Shown piece after piece: positions 6,148-10,249 of a stretch of DNA of 10,249 bases. The DNA is from Limiplasma sp964416065. Its GTDB lineage: Bacteria; Bacillota; Clostridia; Christensenellales; Aristaeellaceae. Made by a program: the position numbers and the translations under genes. The stretch lies in assembly GCA_964416065.1 (NCBI GenBank), contig CAYQCL010000060.1, positions 1 to 10,249 of the forward strand, written 5' to 3'. The notes beneath the pieces were generated by a model. It was not told where the DNA came from. It saw nothing but the letters and a program-made list of their open reading frames with translations, and searched no databases. The first letter of the stretch is position 1. Each line of letters begins with the position of its first letter.

Positions 6148-6239
6148 TAATGGCATTCGAGGAAGATTTTGTCAAAAGGACGGGAGAGCGAGGCAGAAGG
6201 CGGCGCCAAGAGAACACGAGCAAAGGAGATTGAATAGCG
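6148..6239 (+). other. Leader of the importer operon, nothing further recognised
   Basis: The rest of the 306-bp gap 5934-6239, after the dyads and the two promoters, is a purine-rich leader ending in the AAAGGAG site (6222-6228) of the first permease gene. A 30-codon open frame (6141-6233) crosses it but has no ribosome site. I see no riboswitch fold or attenuator. Confidence 0.5.
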
Positions 6240-7139
6240 ATGAATCAAAAGCGCATCAAACGAAGGAATCTGTTTCCATATGCGATCATTTTGCCAACGG
6301 TCATTTTGCTGGTTGTATTTTCTTTCTATCCCATGCTTTCGAGCGTGGAGCTCTCCTTTACGGACTATTCACGATCCAAGGTGACCGGTTACGGCAATGT
6401 GGGGCTGAGCAACTATGTGAAGATTCTCACCGGGGACACGGTTTTCAGAAAATCGCTGATAACCTCGGTCAAATGGGTTATATCCGAGGTGGTGCTCCAG
6501 CTTGTGCTGGGCATGATCTTCGCGCTCCTGCTGAACCAGAATTTCCGCGGGCGCGGGCTGCTGCGCACGATCAGCTTTGCGCCCTGGGCGGTTTCCGGCG
6601 TCCTGACGACGATGCTCTGGGTGCTGATCTACAACGAGCACATCGGCCTGCTGAACAACGTGCTCAAAATCATGAATCTGGGGCATCTGACCCGCGCATG
6701 GGCGCAAAATGTGGGGAGCGCCTTTGGCAGTGTTGTGGTGGCCGAGCTGTGGCGAGGGCTTCCGTTCTTCACGATCACGCTTCTGGGCGGCCTTCAGGGA
6801 ATCCCGCTGGATCTGTATGAGGCCGCCAAGGTGGATGGGAGCAATGCCTGGAACAGCTTCTGGAAGATCACGATGCCATATATGAAGGAATCCATCGTCT
6901 TTGCCACGCTGATGCGCGGAATATGGGAGTTTAAATCCGTCGACCTGATCATGACGATGACGGACGGAGGCCCGGTCAGAAAGACGCTGACCCTGCCGAT
7001 CTACATGTACAAGCAGTCGATCACGTCGGGGAAATACGGCTACGGCGCTGCGCTGACCGTTATCCTGTTCCTCTTGATGAGCGTCTTTGTGTATATTTAC
7101 CTGAGGGCCAACCAATTCGGTAAAGGGGTGAACGACTGA
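6240..7139 (+). CDS. Sugar ABC transporter permease, MalF/UgpA type (CUT1)
   Basis: A 299-residue inner-membrane permease of the binding-protein-dependent sugar importers, one of two that form the channel. A basic N-terminus (MNQKRIKRR) leads into a first membrane helix at about 11-31. Further helices lie near 75-98, 110-131, 160-185, 215-235 and 268-288. The cytoplasmic EAA loop that docks on the ATPase is at 194-213, reading EAAKVDGSNAWNSFWKITMP, with the conserved Gly and the closing Pro. GLL following the P-loop-distal segment and the TDGGP motif (241-245) are typical of UgpA-like proteins. AAAGGAG lies about 11 bases before the ATG. The stop codon shares one base with the next start. No ATPase gene is in the operon; Firmicute CUT1 systems commonly share an MsmX/MsmK-type ATPase encoded elsewhere. 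The transported sugar cannot be read from sequence. Confidence 0.95.
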   Translation: MNQKRIKRRNLFPYAIILPTVILLVVFSFYPMLSSVELSFTDYSRSKVTGYGNVGLSNYVKILTGDTVFRKSLITSVKWVISEVVLQLVLGMIFALLLNQNFRGRGLLRTISFAPWAVSGVLTTMLWVLIYNEHIGLLNNVLKIMNLGHLTRAWAQNVGSAFGSVVVAELWRGLPFFTITLLGGLQGIPLDLYEAAKVDGSNAWNSFWKITMPYMKESIVFATLMRGIWEFKSVDLIMTMTDGGPVRKTLTLPIYMYKQSITSGKYGYGAALTVILFLLMSVFVYIYLRANQFGKGVND

Positions 7140-7981
7140 TGAAGGCACGCACAAAGAGGAAGATTTTCCGGTTTTTCATCGTTGCGCTTCCGCTGGCCGT
7201 TTTCATTGCGTTCATTTCACTTCCGCTGCTGTGGACAATTTCCCTCTCCTTCCGTCCGGAAAGCACGATAATCAGCGGGCAGTTCTCAATCCTGCCCAAT
7301 CCGGTGACGCTTGAGAATTATCGGTATGTCTGGGGGACGATTCAACTGTCCAAATACTTCAAGAACAGCCTGATCACATCCCTGGGCGCGGTGTTTTTTG
7401 TCGGCGTGTTTTCCCTGTTCAACGGTTACGCGCTGAGCCGGTATGATTTCCGGTTTAAGCAGGCGTTTATGATCATGCTTCTGATGACGCAGATGATCCC
7501 GATTGTGTTCAATATGACGTCGATTTTCAAGCTGATTGTCAGCCTGCGCCTGGCGGATACGCTCATGGGCATCATCCTGCTGCACATCGCCTCCGCGCTC
7601 CCGTACAACAGCCTGATGATGAAGAGCTTTATCGGCACGATTCCAAAGTCTGTGGATGAGGCGGCGGCGATCGATGGCTGCAACCGGATGCAGGTGCTTA
7701 CAAAGGTGATTCTGCCTTCCGTGTTTCCGGGGTTTATCACGGTTATCGCCTATGCCTTTGTCACATGCTGGAACGAATACCTGCTTTCTTATACGCTTTT
7801 GACCAGCTCAAGCAAGTTCCCGCTGTCCGTGGGCCTCAAGTACATGATCGGAGAATACAGCACGAATTACGCCGGCCTGGCCGCCGGATGTGTCATCGCG
7901 CTGATTCCGCCCATCGTCGTCTTTGGATATGTGCAGAAGCATCTGGTATCCGGGATGAGCGCCGGCGCGGTAAAGGGATGA
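7139..7981 (+). CDS. Sugar ABC transporter permease, MalG/UgpE type (CUT1)
   Basis: A 280-residue permease, the second channel subunit of the importer. The first helix is at about 11-35, followed by the extracellular stretch SGQFSILPNPVTLENY typical of MalG-like proteins. More helices lie near 80-100, 108-132, 142-162, 195-215 and 243-263. The EAA loop for ATPase contact is at 174-193, reading EAAAIDGCNRMQVLTKVILP. The WNEY motif (211-214) and the C-terminal ending SGMSAGAVKG are family hallmarks. The ATG overlaps the previous stop (TGATG) with GGGGTG upstream, so the two permeases are translationally coupled and made in equal amounts. A 54-base gap with a perfect hairpin separates it from the binding-protein gene. 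Confidence 0.95.
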   Translation: MKARTKRKIFRFFIVALPLAVFIAFISLPLLWTISLSFRPESTIISGQFSILPNPVTLENYRYVWGTIQLSKYFKNSLITSLGAVFFVGVFSLFNGYALSRYDFRFKQAFMIMLLMTQMIPIVFNMTSIFKLIVSLRLADTLMGIILLHIASALPYNSLMMKSFIGTIPKSVDEAAAIDGCNRMQVLTKVILPSVFPGFITVIAYAFVTCWNEYLLSYTLLTSSSKFPLSVGLKYMIGEYSTNYAGLAAGCVIALIPPIVVFGYVQKHLVSGMSAGAVKG

Positions 7982-7994
7982 CCGTTTGCGAAAC

Positions 7995-8015
7995 TTTCAT
8001 TCGAAAAGAATGAAA
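7995..8015 (+). repeat. Perfect intercistronic hairpin before the binding-protein gene
   Basis: TTTCATTC (7995-8002), loop GAAAA, then GAATGAAA (8008-8015): an 8-bp perfect stem between the second permease gene and the ribosome site (AAAGGAG, 8021-8027) of the binding-protein gene. No T-run follows, so it is not a terminator. It may set differential expression by mRNA processing or 5' protection. Its ends are also TTTCA/TGAAA words, so a DNA-level site cannot be excluded. Confidence 0.65.
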
Positions 8016-8035
8016 AATAGAAAGGAGACCTTGAT

Positions 8036-9322
8036 ATGTCAATGAAGAAGCTGATGTCCCTGATCCTCATGGCCTGCCTGCTTTGCGGCGTGTGTGCAGC
8101 GGCCGATGAGAGCGACGAGCCGATCACCCTGACGATGTGGTTTACATCGTCAACGGTCGAGCGCGAGGAGTTTGTGAACGAGGCCGTCGCTGAGTTTGAA
8201 GCGATGTATCCCAACGTTCACGTGGAGACGACGTTCCTGACGGACAGCGGTGAATCCAAGGCGCTTACGGCGTATGCCGCGGGCACCGGCCCCGATGTGT
8301 TCCGCGCAAACATCACGACGGAGTATGTGAGCGCCGGCTACATCATTCCCATCGACCAGTATCTGGAGACATGGGAGGAGCGTTCCGTGCTCAACGCAAA
8401 CGCGCTCGAGTCCGTGCGAAGCTGGGATATCACCGGCAACCATGAGACGTACCTTCTGCCCACCGGTACGACGCCCACCGTGCTTTGGATTCGCAGCGAC
8501 TGGGTGAAGGAGGTCGGCGGAAGCGTCGATTCGTGGGAGAACCTGTTTGACACGATCGAGAAGATGACGGATAAGGACGCGGGACGCTATGGTCTGGCGA
8601 TCCGCGGCGGAAGCGGCGGCGCGCAGTTCCTTGAGAGAATGATGTATTCGTACTCCGGGCTTGCCAGCCTGTTTGACGAGAACGGCGTGTGCACGATTAA
8701 CGATCCCAAGAATGTCGAGTTTGTTGAGCGCTATCTGGGCATGTACAACAAATGCACGGCAGAGGGCGACATCAGCTATGGATGGACGGAGCTGTCCTTC
8801 GCCTTTGACTCCGGCGCGGCCGGCGTGATCATCCACAACCTGGGCTCCGCGATGAACCATGTGGAGGCCTTCGAGGGAGATCTGAGCAAATTTGAGGCGA
8901 TCACCATGCCGATGAACGATCAGGGAACCCATGTCAACATGATCAAGCAGGACGCGGGCTTCATGATCTCCAAGACGTGCAAGAATCCGGAATGGGCGTT
9001 CAAGCTGGCGGCGTTCTTCTCCACGGGCGAGAAGGTCAGCACGCTGTGCAATATGTACGGCTGGATTCCGTTTGACAAAAACGTTCTCGAGACGGCGGAC
9101 TGGCTGCATGAGTATCCGTGGTATGATTCCGTGATCGAGATGCTGACGGATGAAGAAGGCATTTTCTACGACACGTATTCCTACCTGCCGGGGCTCAAGG
9201 GCGTTCAGTCTGAGATCGACACCCTTCAGCAGTACGTGATGGCGGGCGAAATGTCCGCGCAGGAGTTCTGCGACACATGGGCGGAGCTGATGCAGGCCGA
9301 GTATGATTCCTTTTACAACTGA
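8036..9322 (+). CDS. Extracellular solute-binding protein of the sugar importer (family 1)
   Basis: A 428-residue substrate-binding protein that captures the sugar outside the membrane and delivers it to the two permeases. Residues 1-23 are a signal peptide: MSMKK, a hydrophobic core LMSLILMACLLCGV, then CAAAD. The mature part starts with ITLTMWFTSSTVEREEFVNE, typical of family 1 binding proteins, and continues with FEAMYPNVHVE and the hinge-region words AAGTGPDVFRA (about 81-91). The usual lipobox is not clear. Cys14 has LMA before it but sits very early, and Cys20 has CGV before it, a poor match. Signal peptidase I cleavage after Ala23 (AAA) is equally possible. AAAGGAG lies 8 bases before the ATG at 8036; the ATG at 8042 is less well spaced. 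Substrate unknown; the many Trp, Tyr and Phe residues fit an oligosaccharide binder. Confidence 0.94.
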   Translation: MSMKKLMSLILMACLLCGVCAAADESDEPITLTMWFTSSTVEREEFVNEAVAEFEAMYPNVHVETTFLTDSGESKALTAYAAGTGPDVFRANITTEYVSAGYIIPIDQYLETWEERSVLNANALESVRSWDITGNHETYLLPTGTTPTVLWIRSDWVKEVGGSVDSWENLFDTIEKMTDKDAGRYGLAIRGGSGGAQFLERMMYSYSGLASLFDENGVCTINDPKNVEFVERYLGMYNKCTAEGDISYGWTELSFAFDSGAAGVIIHNLGSAMNHVEAFEGDLSKFEAITMPMNDQGTHVNMIKQDAGFMISKTCKNPEWAFKLAAFFSTGEKVSTLCNMYGWIPFDKNVLETADWLHEYPWYDSVIEMLTDEEGIFYDTYSYLPGLKGVQSEIDTLQQYVMAGEMSAQEFCDTWAELMQAEYDSFYN

Positions 9323-9346
9323 CGGCTAAAGACGGTCATGCGCCGA

Positions 9347-9375
9347 ACGTTACCCCGCGGTATGCGGGGTAACGT
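9347..9375 (+). repeat. Strong stem-loop between the binding-protein and LamG genes
   Basis: ACGTTACCCCGC (9347-9358), loop GGTAT, then GCGGGGTAACGT (9364-9375): a perfect 12-bp GC-rich stem 25 bases after the binding-protein stop. The plus strand continues CCTTGTAAAAAAA without a U-tract, so full intrinsic termination is unlikely. It may protect the upstream mRNA from 3' exonucleases or lower expression of the next gene. Confidence 0.75.
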
Positions 9376-9402
9376 CCTTGTAAAAAAACGGGAGGCGGGA
9401 AT

Positions 9403-10249
9403 ATGTCTTTGAGAAAACCCAATGGACTGCTCTTTTATGTTTCTGGCGAGGGCTTTGACGCGCAGCACGCCGAAGGGCGGAAGGAGCCGACCTTTTGCTC
9501 GGGCGTGGAAATAAAGGACGACGCGGAGCTGGGAAAATACATTCTGTGTGAAAACAACCAGGCGTTGGCATGGAAAGCGCCGGGCAACATTTACGCTTCC
9601 CGGGGGACGCTGTCCTTTTTCTGGCGATCCCGCTATCCGGTAGGGCCTACGGAGTTTCCGATTTTTCGCGTCGGCTATGCGGATCATTCGAGCTGGGACG
9701 CGTGCTGGCTGAGAATCGACTATTCCGGCGACGGATTTGACGCGATGATTACGGATATCAATCTGTCCCGCGCCCGGGTGCGCGTGCCGATGAAGCCCTT
9801 CCCTTCGCCTGAAACATGGATTCATCTGACGCTCGCCTGGGATGAGTGCGTGGGAATCCGGTTTTATGTGAACGGAAGGCTTGAAGCGCAGGAATACAGG
9901 CCGGGGGTGTATACCGCCGGACTGGATCAGTTCGGCCCGCATTCGAGAATTATCGCCAACTGGCATGTGATCAGCGACTACAATTTTATTCGCGGCGGCG
10001 ATATCGCGCGCCTGGCGATTTATGACCGCATGCTGAATGACGAAGAAATTTCGCGACTGGCCGCAGGGGAGCTGCCGGACGCGGAAACCGGCGGGCTGAC
10101 AATGGATGAGCACGCGAAGGCGATGTGGCGGCTGCGAATCGGGGCGGACGTGAGGCCGCCCAAGCTCGGCGGGGATATCTCCGTGCGCAAGGTGGAAATC
10201 CATGACGCGTACGACCTGAAGCGCTGGTGGTGGAAGGCCTGCGACGGCA
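9403..10249 (+). CDS. LamG/concanavalin A-like domain protein, possible intracellular glycosidase (partial, first 282 residues)
   Basis: An open frame that runs off the right edge; 282 residues are visible. There is no signal peptide, so the product is probably cytoplasmic. From about 1 to 225 it reads as a LamG-type jelly-roll: an opening strand NGLLFYVSGEGFDA, GTLSFFWRSRY (68-78), WIHLTLAWD (139-147), the signature RFYVNGRLEAQEY (153-165), and the closing ARLAIYDRMLNDEEISRLAAGE (202-223). After a short linker, a new domain starts around 235 (MWRLRIGADVRPPKLGG, then HDAYDLKRWWWKACDG). I cannot name this second domain. GGGAGGCGGG precedes the ATG, and the gene follows the importer in the same direction, suggesting an enzyme acting on the imported glycan. 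A glycoside hydrolase or lyase is my guess from context, not from catalytic residues. Confidence 0.85.
   Translation, partial: MSLRKPNGLLFYVSGEGFDAQHAEGRKEPTFCSGVEIKDDAELGKYILCENNQALAWKAPGNIYASRGTLSFFWRSRYPVGPTEFPIFRVGYADHSSWDACWLRIDYSGDGFDAMITDINLSRARVRVPMKPFPSPETWIHLTLAWDECVGIRFYVNGRLEAQEYRPGVYTAGLDQFGPHSRIIANWHVISDYNFIRGGDIARLAIYDRMLNDEEISRLAAGELPDAETGGLTMDEHAKAMWRLRIGADVRPPKLGGDISVRKVEIHDAYDLKRWWWKACDG

Noticed and set aside
6141..6233. A 30-codon open frame in the importer leader, starting ATGAAATTAATG and ending just before the first permease gene.
   Set aside because: No ribosome site precedes either ATG (6141 or 6150), the start lies inside the operator dyad, and the Arg-rich product looks random. 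A leader peptide is not supported.
9347..9390. The stem-loop after the binding-protein gene as a normal terminator.
   Set aside because: No T-run follows the stem on the plus strand. On the minus strand the run of T lies before the stem, not after it.
9313..10203. A 296-codon minus-strand open frame opposite the LamG gene.
   Set aside because: The plus frame reads through to the window edge with LamG motifs and a good ribosome site. The minus frame shows no recognisable domain and runs through the stem-loop at 9347-9375.
1..10249. Mobile elements, tRNA or rRNA genes, CRISPR repeats or phage genes.
   Set aside because: No transposase, integrase, tandem spaced repeats, tRNA cloverleaf or terminal inverted repeats with target duplications were seen on either strand.

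Overview
This 10.2 kb window looks like a chromosomal carbohydrate-use region of a fairly GC-rich Firmicute, most likely of the class Clostridia. That placement is an inference. It rests on strong AGGAGG-type ribosome sites, sigma-A-like promoters (TTGACA/TATAAT, several with an extended TG), a heterodimeric ABC exporter of the TM287/288 kind, and a CUT1 sugar importer operon with no ATPase gene of its own. No RNA gene, insertion sequence, CRISPR array or phage gene was seen.

Layout. (1) Positions 1-2255, minus strand: two overlapping genes for a heterodimeric ABC exporter. The first-transcribed subunit is complete and carries a degenerate ATP site; the second runs off the left edge. A good promoter lies at 2311-2339. 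(2) 2440-3288, plus: a short-chain dehydrogenase close to the Firmicute D-mannonate oxidoreductase (UxuB/YjmF) group, closed by a strong terminator. (3) 3544-4977, plus: a four-carbon acid sugar kinase (former DUF1537) with its own AT-rich promoter region. (4) 5115-5933, minus: an IclR-family regulator, convergent with the kinase gene. (5) A 306-bp divergent control region, 5934-6239. (6) 6240-9322, plus: two CUT1 permeases and a solute-binding protein. (7) 9403 to the right edge, plus: the first 282 residues of a LamG/concanavalin-like protein with no signal peptide.

How it may work together. The IclR protein probably controls the divergent importer operon. A perfect 19-bp inverted repeat, ATTGAAATACAATTTCAAT, sits just downstream of the importer promoter where a repressor would block transcription, and a second TTTCA/TGAAA dyad lies about 90 bp upstream. 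The importer would bring in an oligosaccharide or sugar-acid glycoside, which the unsecreted LamG protein (perhaps a glycosidase) would process inside the cell. The dehydrogenase and kinase would handle sugar acids released from it. KdgR-type IclR proteins, UxuB-type dehydrogenases and acid-sugar kinases all belong to uronate or acid-sugar catabolism, so a pectin- or uronate-like substrate is a reasonable guess, but the sequence does not prove it. No familiar pathway is complete here. The exporter pair has no visible link to the rest.

The most interesting parts are the dyad-rich regulatory DNA, the two long intercistronic hairpins flanking the solute-binding protein gene, the unusual export signal of that protein, and the unidentified LamG-headed enzyme.
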